Shown: positions 53,817 through 63,481, counted from the first letter of the stretch. The stretch: DNA of 64,000 nt from Psychrobacter immobilis (GCA_904846265.1 CAJHAA010000013.1:26731-90730); one strand, 5' to 3'. Program-made: numbers and translations. Notes: generated by a model not told the origin, from the sequence alone.

Positions 53817-54896
53817 CTAGTGACTTGGCATACCATAATGATCTGCGATTAGCTCAACAGTGCGCGATTGGGCGCGGCGCGAATAGCCCTGAACCACCAT
53901 CATGACCTCATCCACCCCTGTCTGCTCCTGAAGATCCTCTAAACCTTTTGCGACCTCATCAGCAGTACCATGAAGGGTTTGATCGGTATACTGCTCAATA
54001 ATCTGGCGCTCTTGCATATTGCCTTGAAAAGCCGCCACTTCATCAGGAGGCAGCAAAGCAAAAGGTTTGCGCTGGAACATTCTTAACATTGCCATGGCAG
54101 ACGATGTTGATTGGCGACGTGCCTCTACAGGATCTTCATCTGCAATCGCACCAATACTGACCAAACTATATGGCTTGGCTAGAATTTTTGAAGGACGGAA
54201 GTTTTCTCGGTAAATGCGCATCGCATTTAAAACATCAGCACTACCAAACTGTAGAGCGAACGCATATGGTCTGCCAAGCTGTGCTGCCATGTGGGCTGAA
54301 TAAGTCGATGACCCCAGGATCCAAACATCAGTGGCGGTCTTTGATGGTGGCACTCGGTTTTGCTCAGCTTGCCACGGACCTGGCACCGCATGAACCTCAC
54401 TATAAGGATGGTCTTTTGGAAAGCTGTTTTCTAAAAAGCCCAACAATTCTGCAACTTGCTGAGGAAATTCATCGTTTGCTGCCTGATGCCGACGCAAAGC
54501 TGACGCCGTTGCGCCATCCGTACCCGGCGCCCGTCCCAAACCAAGATCAATTCGTCCTGGCGCCATCGCATCGAGCATACCAAATTGTTCAGCGATGACC
54601 AAAGGCACATGATTGGGTAGCATGATACCGCCTGCACCAAGTCTAATGCGCTCAGTTTCTCCAGTCAGCCGAGCCACCATCATCTGCGGCGAAGGAACCG
54701 CAGCCCCCGGCATGGCATGATGTTCAGACATCCAAAACCGCTGAAAACCCCTTTTGTCTGCCAGCTTTGCAAGTGCAATCATCTCTTGAAAGGTGTTCTC
54801 TGCCGTGTGACCAACGCCGGTGAAGGCATTGTCGAGCACCGAAAGAGCGAAAGGGGCGTTGCCTGAATGATTTGGAATATTCATAAACGATCTCAT
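53817..54896 (-). CDS. LLM-class flavin-dependent oxidoreductase
   Basis: 359 residues from ATG 54896, which has AAGG five bases upstream; the ATG at 54884 is an alternative. It has the bacterial luciferase-like fold of the single-subunit group: LSVLDNAFTGVGHTAENTF at the N-terminus, RFWMSEHHAMPGAAVPSPQM, RIRLGAGGIMLPNHVPLVIA, RIDLGLGRAPGTD, and VWILGSSTYSAHMAAQLG. It probably uses FMNH2 and oxygen on a small organic substrate. The metallo-hydrolase and isochorismatase-like genes upstream run in the same direction, 80 to 90 bp apart, and a GlxA-type regulator diverges beyond them. Confidence 0.9.
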   Translation of the reverse strand: MRSFMNIPNHSGNAPFALSVLDNAFTGVGHTAENTFQEMIALAKLADKRGFQRFWMSEHHAMPGAAVPSPQMMVARLTGETERIRLGAGGIMLPNHVPLVIAEQFGMLDAMAPGRIDLGLGRAPGTDGATASALRRHQAANDEFPQQVAELLGFLENSFPKDHPYSEVHAVPGPWQAEQNRVPPSKTATDVWILGSSTYSAHMAAQLGRPYAFALQFGSADVLNAMRIYRENFRPSKILAKPYSLVSIGAIADEDPVEARRQSTSSAMAMLRMFQRKPFALLPPDEVAAFQGNMQERQIIEQYTDQTLHGTADEVAKGLEDLQEQTGVDEVMMVVQGYSRRAQSRTVELIADHYGMPSH

Positions 54897-54976
54897 TTTT
54901 ACCTTATTAACGATGCATGACAACACACTTTGGGTATTGCCATATAAGAAAGATTTAAAGACTCAGCCATCAAGCA

Positions 54977-55891
54977 CTAGAATTTATAGATCTGACCATC
55001 ATTAGGAACAAGCGCACGCTGCTTGTCTAAGTGTTTTTCCTCGATAAAGCGGCGAAGCTCTGCTTTCGTTAGCGTGGCATGATTAACGGTATCCATGTGC
55101 ACGCTAACAATCTGCGCATTAGGAGAGAATTGATACGCGCGGTATACATCCTCTTTACCCATGATGATAGAGTCATCAACAAAGGTAGTTAACTTGGCAT
55201 AGCCTGTACTCAGGATGACTGCATCAGGTTTGTAACGAGTCAGCGCATCTTCTACTTCCTTATCCCAAATGGTATCCCCTGCGACATAGACGGTCTTGTA
55301 GTTTGGTTTTTGAAACACAATCCCCATCGTTTTGCCCAGCAGTTCAGCTAATGGCGCCACTTTATACATCTCATCAGTGCCATGCTGTCCGATGGTTTTA
55401 TTGATTTTAGTGCCTTTAAATACAACGCCTTGCTCGGTTAATACTCTGACATCGGTAAAACCATCTTTACGTACGATTGCAGCATCGGCTGCATCTTGGG
55501 TAAAAATTGGCATGTCACGAGGCACGAGGTTGCGTGCGGCATCATCCCAATGGTCAGCATGAAGATGCGTCAAGATAATGGCATCCGCCTTAAGCACTTC
55601 GGCAACAGTCATCGGCAAATCCACCATTGGATAGCGTATTTGGCTATTTACTGTGCCATCAAACCCTGGATAAGCGTTTTTAGCTGCTAGCATCGGATCC
55701 ACTAAAAATGTGGTGCCAGCATAATCAAGCTTGATCGTGGCATTACGGATTTGCTGAAATTCAACGGTATTGGTCGCTGTCTGTTTTACAGCGTTAGAAT
55801 TTGCTGCTGGACTGGCAAAGGTGGTACATGCCGTTAACAACATCATGCCACTTAACAGTGTGGTGCCGGTCAGCGATTTTGCGATATTCAT
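54977..55891 (-). CDS. Metallo-beta-lactamase-fold hydrolase, predicted lipoprotein
   Basis: 304 residues. A lipoprotein signal ends in LLTAC with lipidated Cys22. The UlaG-like MBL fold follows: IRNATIKLDYAGTTFLVDPM, the metal-binding HLHADHWDD near 108-116, and a later VYVAGDTIWDKE and VSVHMDTVNHATL. The protein would sit in the envelope and hydrolyse an ester, lactone or similar bond; there is no reason to call it an antibiotic resistance enzyme. AAGGTAACT precedes the ATG. It is the middle gene of the three-gene leftward set. Confidence 0.9.
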   Translation of the reverse strand: MNIAKSLTGTTLLSGMMLLTACTTFASPAANSNAVKQTATNTVEFQQIRNATIKLDYAGTTFLVDPMLAAKNAYPGFDGTVNSQIRYPMVDLPMTVAEVLKADAIILTHLHADHWDDAARNLVPRDMPIFTQDAADAAIVRKDGFTDVRVLTEQGVVFKGTKINKTIGQHGTDEMYKVAPLAELLGKTMGIVFQKPNYKTVYVAGDTIWDKEVEDALTRYKPDAVILSTGYAKLTTFVDDSIIMGKEDVYRAYQFSPNAQIVSVHMDTVNHATLTKAELRRFIEEKHLDKQRALVPNDGQIYKF

Positions 55892-55984
55892 AATAGTTAC
55901 CTTATTGAGGAAATTCTTCTTAATGGGAATAGGGTTTAAAAGTCTATTTCATGAATAAATCATGATTTGATTAACAACTCTGGA

Positions 55985-56530
55985 TTAACGCGCAATCCAC
56001 GTTTGGGTATCAATCACTTCGCCATATAGAAACTCAATCGCGGCCATGATGGTGGCATGAGCCTGAGCAGCAGGTACTTTCGTACCATTAAACTCAAGAT
56101 CAAGCGTGGCACAGGCATCATGAACCGTAGTGGTTGTATAACCAAAGTCCACTGCAGCACGAACTGTGGCATCCACACACATGTGGCTCATGGCGCCAAT
56201 CACAGTCACTTCTTTGATACCTTCTTTATCTAATAGCTCTTTCAGATTGGTCTCGCGGAACGAATTGGGGTAATGCTTAGTGATGACGGCTTCATTCTCT
56301 ATTGGTTTTACCTTTTCATTAATCTCTACACCATCGGTACCAGGCGTAAAGATTGGTGCGTCAGCAGGCATTTCATGACGGATATGAATGACGGTATGAC
56401 CTTTTTCTTTAGCAGACGCAATCACCAAAGCGGCATTATCAGCGGCTTCATTAATACCTACGAGTGATAAGTTACCTTGTGGGAAATACTCATTTTGAAT
56501 GTCGACAACGATCAATGCTTGTGTGTTCAT
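55985..56530 (-). CDS. Isochorismatase-family cysteine hydrolase
   Basis: 181 residues. The catalytic triad is recognisable as Asp10 (ALIVVDIQNEYF), a Lys in ITKHYPNSF, and Cys118 (AMSHMCVDATVRAA). VIHIRHEMPADAPIFTPG is also typical. Such enzymes hydrolyse amides such as nicotinamide or N-carbamoyl compounds, or act on isochorismate; the substrate is not fixed. It is the first gene of the leftward set and faces a GlxA-type AraC regulator across 108 bp, an arrangement common for these regulators and their hydrolase targets. AGAGG precedes the ATG. Confidence 0.92.
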   Translation of the reverse strand: MNTQALIVVDIQNEYFPQGNLSLVGINEAADNAALVIASAKEKGHTVIHIRHEMPADAPIFTPGTDGVEINEKVKPIENEAVITKHYPNSFRETNLKELLDKEGIKEVTVIGAMSHMCVDATVRAAVDFGYTTTTVHDACATLDLEFNGTKVPAAQAHATIMAAIEFLYGEVIDTQTWIAR

Positions 56531-56638
56531 AATAATGCCTCTTTGTTTATGGAAGTGACTGTATAGGCGTATATTTTACAAGCACTGTGCTACACTAACG
56601 AGTGGCTACATCGACACATAAGAGGTTAATAACGACAT

Positions 56639-57619
56639 ATGAGTCATAAAAATCCGATTGAAATTGGGTTGGTCGTCTATGAGAAAGCACAAATGGCCGC
56701 TATCCTTGGACTGACTGATTTACTGACGGTTGCCAGTAAAATTGCCGCCAAACGTCAAGATACAACCGATCTGCCTCTACAAGTAAGTCACTGGGAGATT
56801 AGCGGCGTTAAGCAGCAGCCTAAGCGCACTTTTTTGAGCGATCTTGATAGCGTAGGAAGATTAACAGCTGTCATCATTCCACCCACGTTAGAAGCACCGA
56901 TTGCAAAGCAAGCGGCAGAACCTTGGCTAGAATGGCTAAAAGAGCAGCATTCGACAGGGATGATACTGTCGTCCGTCTGCGCTGGTGCTTTTTTATTGGG
57001 CGAAACAGGACTACTCTCCAAACGCAAGGCAACCACGCATTGGGGTTATGCAGAGGATTTTAAGCAGCGTTTCCCTGATGTGGAGCTTGATGTGGATCGT
57101 ATTATTATCGAAGACGGTGATATTGTGACCGCTGGTGGCGCGATGGCTTGGACAGATTTGGGGCTTAGGATGATTGATCGCTTTCTTGGTTCTCAGGTGA
57201 TGAATGAGACCGCTCGTGCGTTGTTAATCGACCCCTCAAGGCGTGAACAATGTTATTACAGTGCATTTTCTCCAATACTCACCCATGGTGACGCAGCCAT
57301 ATTAAAGGTACAGCATTGGCTGCAAAAAACAGAGGCGCAAGATATTGATTTGTCCACACTAGCCAATTGTGCGCAGTTAGAAGAGCGTACTTTTCTGCGT
57401 CGTTTTCATAAGGCGACGGGTATGACATCCACAGAATATTGTCAGCGGTTACGCATCGGAGAAGCAAAAGACTTTTTACAGTTCTCATCATCTCCTGTTG
57501 AGCAAATAGCGTGGAAGGTGGGTTATAGTGATGCCAGTGCATTTCGTAAAATATTTAAGCGCATTGTTGGTTTGACACCAAGTGAGTATCGGCGCAGATT
57601 TAATACGAATAAGGCGTGA
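56639..57619 (+). CDS. GlxA-type AraC-family transcriptional regulator (DJ-1/PfpI domain plus HTH)
   Basis: 326 residues. The N-terminal DJ-1/PfpI-like domain (about 1-200) includes SVCAGAFLLGETGLLSKRKA with a nucleophile-elbow Cys and TTHWGYAEDF. Two AraC helix-turn-helix motifs fill the C-terminal 100 residues (LEERTFLRRFHKATGMTSTE and VGYSDASAFRKIFKRIVGLT). Members usually activate neighbouring catabolic genes, here probably the divergent hydrolase-MBL-LLM set. AAGAGG is upstream of ATG 56639. Confidence 0.94.
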   Translation: MSHKNPIEIGLVVYEKAQMAAILGLTDLLTVASKIAAKRQDTTDLPLQVSHWEISGVKQQPKRTFLSDLDSVGRLTAVIIPPTLEAPIAKQAAEPWLEWLKEQHSTGMILSSVCAGAFLLGETGLLSKRKATTHWGYAEDFKQRFPDVELDVDRIIIEDGDIVTAGGAMAWTDLGLRMIDRFLGSQVMNETARALLIDPSRREQCYYSAFSPILTHGDAAILKVQHWLQKTEAQDIDLSTLANCAQLEERTFLRRFHKATGMTSTEYCQRLRIGEAKDFLQFSSSPVEQIAWKVGYSDASAFRKIFKRIVGLTPSEYRRRFNTNKA

Positions 57620-57687
57620 TAGGTTTAGGTAATGATTTTTTTAAAGGTAGGCACATTGACTGCTTATAGGTAAGAGTTAGATGTAAT

Positions 57688-57719
57688 AAAACGGCCACTG
57701 ATGTAGCCATAACCGTTTT
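57688..57719. terminator. Bidirectional terminator between regulator and Zn/Cd ATPase genes
   Basis: AAAACGG (57688-57694) pairs with CCGTTTT (57713-57719), with additional GGC/GCC pairing inside, between two convergent genes. Confidence 0.6.
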
Positions 57720-57734
57720 ATTCTTTAACTATCA

Positions 57735-59888
57735 TTAACGGGAAGACACTCCTTTAAAACGTAGTAAACGCAATGCATTCAGCGTCACCAGTACTGTAGC
57801 ACCAGTATCTGCTAGCACAGCAATCCAAAGTCCTGTCACGCCGAGCACAGTGGTTATCAGAAATATGCCTTTTAACCCAAGTGCAAATATGACATTTTGA
57901 TGGATATTTCTCATGGTGGCGCGGGATAAGGCAATAAGGTTAGCAACGTCCATCACGCGGCTTTTTAATAGGGCAATATCAGCCGTTTCGATCGCCACAT
58001 CCGTGCCACTGCCCATCGCAATGCCAATATCTGCCGCTGCCAAAGCGGGTGCATCATTGATACCATCACCAATCATCGCTATTTTACTATTGCTTTGCAT
58101 CTCGCTGAGTAGACGTAGCTTGTCTTCAGGTAACAGCTCGGCCTGCCACTCTATATCTAACTGACTAGCAAGTGCTTTTGCTGTACGGCTATTGTCACCT
58201 GTGAGCATGACAGAGCGCACGTTCATTTTATTCAGCTGTGCAATAGCTTGCTGTGCATCTTCTCGTAACTCATCACGTAGAGCGACCAATCCGAGCGCCT
58301 CCCTCGTTTGCTCATCAAACAAAATAGAAACCGTTTTACCATCATTTTGTAGCATCTCAATTTGAATCTGCTGCTCAGCTGGCAACATCACTTTCTCAGC
58401 GACGTAGACTGGTGAGCCGATGGCCAAAGAGCGTCCAGCGACAGTGGCATGAACGGCTTTGCCTGCCGTAGCAAAAGCATTAGAGGCATCCGGTATCACT
58501 ACCTTAGCGGCTTTGGCATGATCCACAATAGCGATAGCAAGTGGATGACTGGAGGTAGCATCGACACTTGCAAACAGTGACAGTAGTTTATCTTGACCCT
58601 CAGCAGCGGTATGCGCTGTTTTAAAACCAATAACATCGGTTACCCGTGGTTTTCCTTCAGTCAAAGTACCCGTTTTATCAAAAGCCACAGTACTGACCTG
58701 ACCCACCAACTCCATGACATTACCGCCTTTGATAAGCAGTCCATGGCGCGTGCCGACAGCCAAACCTGAGGCAATAGCGGCAGGTGTTGACAGTACAAGA
58801 GCACAAGGACAAGCTATCAGTAATAGCGCCAAACCGCGATATAACCATATTCCCCATTCTGCTCCCATCAGTAGAGGTGGGATAATAATGACCAGCGCTG
58901 CAATCGCCATAACGATAGGCGTATAGTATCGGCTAAAGGTTTCAATAAAGCGTGCGGTCGGTGCTTTGGACGCTTGCGCCTGCTCCACAAGTTCAATAAT
59001 ACGCGCAATCGTATTATCTGCCGCTGTTTTTTCTACGCGTATTTGTAGTACCCCATCAACGTTGATAGATCCAGCAAAGACCTCAGCGCCTATGGTTTTG
59101 GCAACAGGAACAGATTCTCCTGTCACAGGTGACTCATCAAGGCTAGATATCCCTTGAATAATCACCCCATCAGCAGAAACTCTATCACCGGGACGCACAA
59201 GCACCTTATCGTTAATCTGTAATGCAGTCGCTGCCACCTGACATTGTTGTCCTTGCGCGTCCAATAAAATAGCCGTCTTTGGCACTAGTGATGATAACGC
59301 TCTGATGCCAGCGCGCGCACGATCAGCTGCGACGCTTTCTAATAGCTCACCAACCGAAAATAGGAACACCACGGCAGCAGCTTCTTCTGCCTCTCCAATG
59401 ATAAGGGCGCCGATAGCCGCAACAGACATGAGCATTTCAATTGAAAAAGGCGAACCTACTAACGCCAGTGCAAAAGCTTTACGGGCAAATGGTAGGACAC
59501 CGATAGCCACAGCGGCAATAAAAACCCATGCGCCATATTCAGGGAAAATTAAAGACAACATATATGCGGCACTCATCAAAAGCCCATTACCAACGACCTG
59601 TTTGCCTTTTATGGTTTGCCACCAGCGCTGATCGTTTACCGCTGCTTGACCACCATCAATACCCATCTCATTTTGTTGACTCGTTAACGCCAATATACCA
59701 AACCCTAAGCGCTTAATAGTCTTTTCGATATCTTTAACGTCAGTACTTGTATCAGGTTCTAGAGTTAACTCTAGCTTTTGAGTCGAAAAGTTTAGCTGAA
59801 CCGCAGAGACACCAGGCATACGTGTTAGTGCCCGCTCAATTTTGCCAACACAACTGGCACAGTCCATACCTTCAATATGATATTGCAT
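57735..59888 (-). CDS. Zn/Cd/Pb-translocating P1B-type ATPase
   Basis: 717 residues. One N-terminal metal-binding domain (GMDCASC, Cys10 and Cys13), membrane helices, the transmembrane CPC motif Cys360-Pro-Cys362 (CPCALVLSTPAA), the phosphorylated Asp404 in [11 protein letters not shown], and [20 protein letters not shown]. The CPCALVLS context and the operator upstream point to the ZntA/CadA group that expels Zn(II), Cd(II) or Pb(II). AGAGGAT precedes ATG 59888. It is transcribed divergently from its MerR regulator, under the 19-bp-spaced promoter at 59914-59944. Confidence 0.94.
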   Translation of the reverse strand: MQYHIEGMDCASCVGKIERALTRMPGVSAVQLNFSTQKLELTLEPDTSTDVKDIEKTIKRLGFGILALTSQQNEMGIDGGQAAVNDQRWWQTIKGKQVVGNGLLMSAAYMLSLIFPEYGAWVFIAAVAIGVLPFARKAFALALVGSPFSIEMLMSVAAIGALIIGEAEEAAAVVFLFSVGELLESVAADRARAGIRALSSLVPKTAILLDAQGQQCQVAATALQINDKVLVRPGDRVSADGVIIQGISSLDESPVTGESVPVAKTIGAEVFAGSINVDGVLQIRVEKTAADNTIARIIELVEQAQASKAPTARFIETFSRYYTPIVMAIAALVIIIPPLLMGAEWGIWLYRGLALLLIACPCALVLSTPAAIASGLAVGTRHGLLIKGGNVMELVGQVSTVAFDKTGTLTEGKPRVTDVIGFKTAHTAAEGQDKLLSLFASVDATSSHPLAIAIVDHAKAAKVVIPDASNAFATAGKAVHATVAGRSLAIGSPVYVAEKVMLPAEQQIQIEMLQNDGKTVSILFDEQTREALGLVALRDELREDAQQAIAQLNKMNVRSVMLTGDNSRTAKALASQLDIEWQAELLPEDKLRLLSEMQSNSKIAMIGDGINDAPALAAADIGIAMGSGTDVAIETADIALLKSRVMDVANLIALSRATMRNIHQNVIFALGLKGIFLITTVLGVTGLWIAVLADTGATVLVTLNALRLLRFKGVSSR

Positions 59889-59913
59889 AGTTATTTATCC
59901 TCTTATTAAAGAC

Positions 59914-59944
59914 ATTATGGACCCTATAGTAGCTTCAGGGTCAA
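59914..59944 (-). promoter_or_regulatory. MerR/CadR-type promoter and operator of the Zn/Cd ATPase
   Basis: On the minus strand TTGACC (59944-59939) and CATAAT (59919-59914) are 19 bp apart, the long spacer characteristic of MerR-family activation. The dyad ACCCTATAGTAGCTTCAGGGT (59921-59941, 21 bases in the window, half-sites ACCCT and AGGGT) lies in and next to the spacer and closely resembles known CadR/PbrR/ZntR operators. Confidence 0.85.
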
Positions 59945-60040
59945 GGCTTTTAACGACAAAGGGGTTTGATTTTTTATCAGCAAACCTTATAGTTACTTTA
60001 TTGTTTTAGATAATAGAAAATACTATTTAAGGAGATACAC

Positions 60041-60451
60041 ATGCTAATCAAAATTGGTGAGCTTGCCACGCGCACAGGGGCGACGGTCGAAACCATTCGC
60101 TATTATGAGAAAGAGAGGTTATTACCAGAGCCTGCGCGTAGCCAAGGCAATTATCGTTTGTACAATGAGGTGCATTTTGAGCGTCTACAATTTATCCTGC
60201 ACTGCCGTACGCTCGATATGACTTTGGATGAAGTACGAACCCTGCTTCAGTATAGAGATAAACCTGAGGAAAACTGCGGTGAGGTCAATGTGCTATTGGA
60301 TGAGCATATCGATGCGGTAGAAACACGTATGGAAGAATTGGTTCAGTTAAAGCAACATCTACTAGCGTTGCGGCAAAAATGCGCAAGTGAAGCGCTGGCT
60401 GAATCCTGCGGAATATTGCATGCGCTTGCCGATAACTCCTGTCATAAATAA
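60041..60451 (+). CDS. cadR: MerR-family Cd(II)/Pb(II)/Zn(II)-responsive regulator
   Basis: 136 residues. The N-terminal winged HTH is IKIGELATRTGATVETIRYY, followed by the dimerisation helix and a C-terminal metal loop. Cys79 (EENCGEV), Cys114 (RQKCASEA), Cys123 and the terminal SCHK (Cys134) match the CadR/PbrR pattern of divalent-metal sensors rather than the CueR pattern. It would bind the dyad at 59921-59941 and switch on the divergent ATPase. AAGGAGA lies upstream of the ATG. Confidence 0.9.
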   Translation: MLIKIGELATRTGATVETIRYYEKERLLPEPARSQGNYRLYNEVHFERLQFILHCRTLDMTLDEVRTLLQYRDKPEENCGEVNVLLDEHIDAVETRMEELVQLKQHLLALRQKCASEALAESCGILHALADNSCHK

Positions 60452-60592
60452 AGTATTCATTTTGGTAACATTATCCACTTTTCATACGTAAAAGTAGACC
60501 TATCACCAAACGCGCGTGGTCAATAAATTCAAAATGATTCAGCCCATAATCCTTTCTGTTAATCGTATAGACTGCGCGTCTATCAGACTGAC

Positions 60593-60787
60593 TCATTGCA
60601 CTTGTGCAGGGAAGCCAGCCTTTGCTAAAGCAGCCGTCATCTGCTCAACACTTGCGATGGTTTCGATACTGACCACTTTGGCTACTAAATCAATGTCAAT
60701 CTTGGAGTTTGAGTCGATATCGTGAATGATGGCTGTCACACCACGAGCACAGCCGCCACATTTCATGTTTCCAATCCATAGTTTCAT
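60593..60787 (-). CDS. Heavy-metal-associated domain protein, copper chaperone-like
   Basis: 64 residues, a single HMA domain with the metal-binding loop MKCGGC (Cys10 and Cys13) after a first strand KLWIGN. The rest has the usual beta-alpha-beta order (SKIDIDLVAKVVSIETIASV, then MTAALAKAGFPAQ). Proteins of this kind carry Cu(I) to CopA-type ATPases. It is divergent from copA and is preceded by its own MerR-type promoter, nearly the mirror image of the copA one. GGAGAAAGG precedes the ATG. Confidence 0.88.
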   Translation of the reverse strand: MKLWIGNMKCGGCARGVTAIIHDIDSNSKIDIDLVAKVVSIETIASVEQMTAALAKAGFPAQVQ

Positions 60788-60822
60788 AGCCTTTCTCCAA
60801 ATAAGTTTTTATTTCATCACTA

Positions 60823-60853
60823 AGCTTAAGCCTTGTCATGATGGTAAGGTCAA
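60823..60853 (-). promoter_or_regulatory. CueR-type promoter of the copper chaperone gene
   Basis: On the minus strand TTGACC (60853-60848) and TAAGCT (60828-60823) are 19 bp apart. The spacer region holds CCTT-11-AAGG, the half-site spacing of CueR operators (in E. coli CCTTCC-7-GGAAGG). Confidence 0.75.
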
Positions 60854-60874
60854 ACATATTTTAAAAAAACAGGC

Positions 60875-60905
60875 TTGACCTTACCATCATGTCAACCTCT
60901 ATGCT
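60875..60905 (+). promoter_or_regulatory. CueR-type promoter of copA
   Basis: TTGACC (60875-60880) and TATGCT (60900-60905) are 19 bp apart. The left half (TTGACCTTACCATCATG) is identical to that of the divergent chaperone promoter on the other strand, but the right half-site AACCT departs from AAGGT, so the operator is asymmetric. Confidence 0.7.
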
Positions 60906-60938
60906 GTTGATAACAGATTGAACATGATAGAGGGTGTT

Positions 60939-63416
60939 ATGAACTCAGAAAATAGTAAGTCTTATCTTTACAATGAAACATTGCCAATTGAGGGTATGAC
61001 CTGTGCTTCCTGTGTGGGACGGGTGGAAAAAGTATTAAAAAAAGTTGAAGGTGTTGAAAATGCTGAGGTGAATCTAGCGACTGAAAACGCCATGATTTCC
61101 TCGTCTCAACCTTTAGACCTTATCGCAGTAACCAAAGCCGTAGAACGAGCCGGTTATAAGATCTTGGCCTCTCAGCCGATTGAGCTGTCGATAGAAGGTA
61201 TGACTTGTGCTTCCTGTGTTGGACGGGTAGAAAAAGCCTTAAAAAAAGTCGAGGGCGTACAACAAGCAAACGTCAACCTTGCTACCGAACGAGCATGGAT
61301 ACAAGGTAACGCTCAAGTACAGAGCAGCGATTTGATTCAAGCCGTTAAAAAAGCAGGATACACGGCTAAGCAGATTGAGCAGAGTGTGAGTGTTCAACAG
61401 GATAAAAAAGCCACGGAACAGCAGCAGCTGAAACGAGATTTGACGATCTCTTTAATTCTAGCTGTGCCTGTTTTTATTCTAGAAATGGGGTCACATATGA
61501 TTCCAGCTTTTCATATGTGGGTCATGGACAATATCGGCACGCAACAAAGCTGGCTGATTCAATTTGTTTTGACCACGCTGGTACTCATCTTTCCAGGGCG
61601 ACGTTTTTATCAAAAAGGTATTCCAGCATTATGGCGCTTTGCTCCAGATATGAATTCATTGGTGGCTGTGGGCACACTGGCGGCCTATAGTTTTTCACTA
61701 GTCGCTACATTTACTCCACAAGTCCTACCTGAAGGCACTGTGAATGTTTATTACGAAGCGGCCGCTGTGATTGTAAGCTTAATTTTATTAGGGCGTTATT
61801 TTGAGGCAAAAGCCAAAGGGCGTACCTCTCAAGCCATTCAACATCTAGTGGGTATGCAAGCAAAAACAGCACGTGTTCACCACAATGGGCAAATGATTGA
61901 AGTGCCGATTGCAGAAGTGACCACAGAAACGATTGTTGAGACTCGTACCGGTGAGCGTGTTCCAGTCGATGGTGAAGTCGTTGAAGGTCAAAGTTATATT
62001 GATGAATCCATGATTACAGGTGAACCCGTGCCTGTCAAAAAACAAGTCGGTGATCAAGTGGTCGGAGGAACGGTCAATCAGAATGGGACCTTGAATTTTC
62101 GGGCGACTGCTATCGGAGAATCGTCGGTATTGGCACAAATCATTCGCATGGTTGAACAGGCTCAAGGGCCTAAATTACCGATTCAGGCATTGGTTGATAA
62201 AGTCACTATGTGGTTTGTCCCCATGGTCATGCTCTTAGCAATGCTCACTTTTATAGTCTGGTTTATCTTTGGTCCTGACCCTGCGTTGACGTTTAGTCTC
62301 GTCAACGCCGTTGCCGTCCTAATCATTGCTTGTCCCTGTGCAATGGGATTGGCAACCCCTACATCCATAATGGTTGGTACAGGTCGCGGCGCAGAAATGG
62401 GCGTCTTATTCCGCAAAGGTGAAGCGTTACAAGCTTTACAGGAAGTAAAAGTCATTGCTGTCGATAAAACTGGCACATTGACTGAAGGCAAACCAACCTT
62501 AACAGACTTTTATGTCCAACCAGGGTTCGAACGTGAGCAAGTCTTGCGTATTGTGGCATCGGTTGAAGCAAAATCTGAACATCCCATTGCCCTAGCCATT
62601 GTTCATGCTGCAGAGCAACAAGATATCAGCTTATTACCGATTACCACTTTTGACTCTGTGACGGGATTTGGAATCAAAGCAGAAGTTGAAGGTCAAGCCG
62701 TTCATATTGGTGCTGATCGTTATATGCAGCAATTAGGACTTGATGTTACGCCCTTTAAAGACGAAGCCGCGCACTTAGGACAAGAAGCTAAAACCCCCAT
62801 ATATATTGCGATTGATCAGAAATTGGCTGCTATTATTGCCGTTGCAGATCCTATTAAAGACAGCACTTATGCCGCGATTGCAGGTTTACATCAACTGGGA
62901 TTAAAAGTAGCAATGATTACAGGCGACAATCGCCATACTGCGCAAGCGATTGCCGCAAAATTACATATTGATCAAGTGATCGCAGAAGTGTTGCCTGATG
63001 GAAAAGTAGATGCGATACGTCAACTGCAGCAACAATATGGACGAGTGGCTTTTGTTGGTGATGGTATTAATGATGCACCCGCTCTTGCTCAAGCTGATGT
63101 CGGTCTGGCGATTGGGACAGGGACAGATGTGGCAATTGAAGCCGCAGATGTAGTGTTGATGTCGGGTAGTTTACAAGGGGTTCCTAATGCGATTGCTTTA
63201 AGTAAGGCCACCATCAAAAATATTCGACAAAATCTATTTTGGGCATTTTTCTATAACATTGCTTTAATTCCAATTGCCGCAGGGGTTTTATATCCAGCAT
63301 TTGGAATTTTGTTGTCCCCCATTTTTGCAGCAGGCGCAATGGCCCTATCTTCTGTTTTTGTGCTAGGTAATGCCTTACGCTTAAAGTACTTTCAGGTGCC
63401 AACGATTAAAGAATAG
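60939..63416 (+). CDS. copA: Cu(I)-translocating P1B-type ATPase
   Basis: 825 residues from ATG 60939 (GAGGG just upstream); in-frame codons at 60918 and 60924 lack a ribosome site. There are two N-terminal HMA domains, each with [13 protein letters not shown] (Cys22/25 and Cys90/93). The transmembrane motif is [12 protein letters not shown] (Cys465 and Cys467), which is the Cu(I) form, followed by [13 protein letters not shown] (Asp509) and [20 protein letters not shown]. It exports Cu(I) from the cytoplasm. The divergent chaperone and the downstream cueR complete a copper-homeostasis unit, with a terminator between copA and cueR. Confidence 0.96.
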   Translation: MNSENSKSYLYNETLPIEGMTCASCVGRVEKVLKKVEGVENAEVNLATENAMISSSQPLDLIAVTKAVERAGYKILASQPIELSIEGMTCASCVGRVEKALKKVEGVQQANVNLATERAWIQGNAQVQSSDLIQAVKKAGYTAKQIEQSVSVQQDKKATEQQQLKRDLTISLILAVPVFILEMGSHMIPAFHMWVMDNIGTQQSWLIQFVLTTLVLIFPGRRFYQKGIPALWRFAPDMNSLVAVGTLAAYSFSLVATFTPQVLPEGTVNVYYEAAAVIVSLILLGRYFEAKAKGRTSQAIQHLVGMQAKTARVHHNGQMIEVPIAEVTTETIVETRTGERVPVDGEVVEGQSYIDESMITGEPVPVKKQVGDQVVGGTVNQNGTLNFRATAIGESSVLAQIIRMVEQAQGPKLPIQALVDKVTMWFVPMVMLLAMLTFIVWFIFGPDPALTFSLVNAVAVLIIACPCAMGLATPTSIMVGTGRGAEMGVLFRKGEALQALQEVKVIAVDKTGTLTEGKPTLTDFYVQPGFEREQVLRIVASVEAKSEHPIALAIVHAAEQQDISLLPITTFDSVTGFGIKAEVEGQAVHIGADRYMQQLGLDVTPFKDEAAHLGQEAKTPIYIAIDQKLAAIIAVADPIKDSTYAAIAGLHQLGLKVAMITGDNRHTAQAIAAKLHIDQVIAEVLPDGKVDAIRQLQQQYGRVAFVGDGINDAPALAQADVGLAIGTGTDVAIEAADVVLMSGSLQGVPNAIALSKATIKNIRQNLFWAFFYNIALIPIAAGVLYPAFGILLSPIFAAGAMALSSVFVLGNALRLKYFQVPTIKE

Positions 63417-63430
63417 ATTGTACTAAGATA

Positions 63431-63464
63431 GGGTTAAAGTAGCTGTTTGGCTTTAACCCTTTTT
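63431..63464 (+). terminator. Intrinsic terminator between copA and cueR
   Basis: GGGTTAAAG (63431-63439) pairs with CTTTAACCC (63451-63459), followed by five T, 15 bases after the copA stop codon. The cueR Shine-Dalgarno sequence GGAGGAAAG begins seven bases later. Confidence 0.75.
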
Positions 63465-63481
63465 ATATCAGGAGGAAAGTT

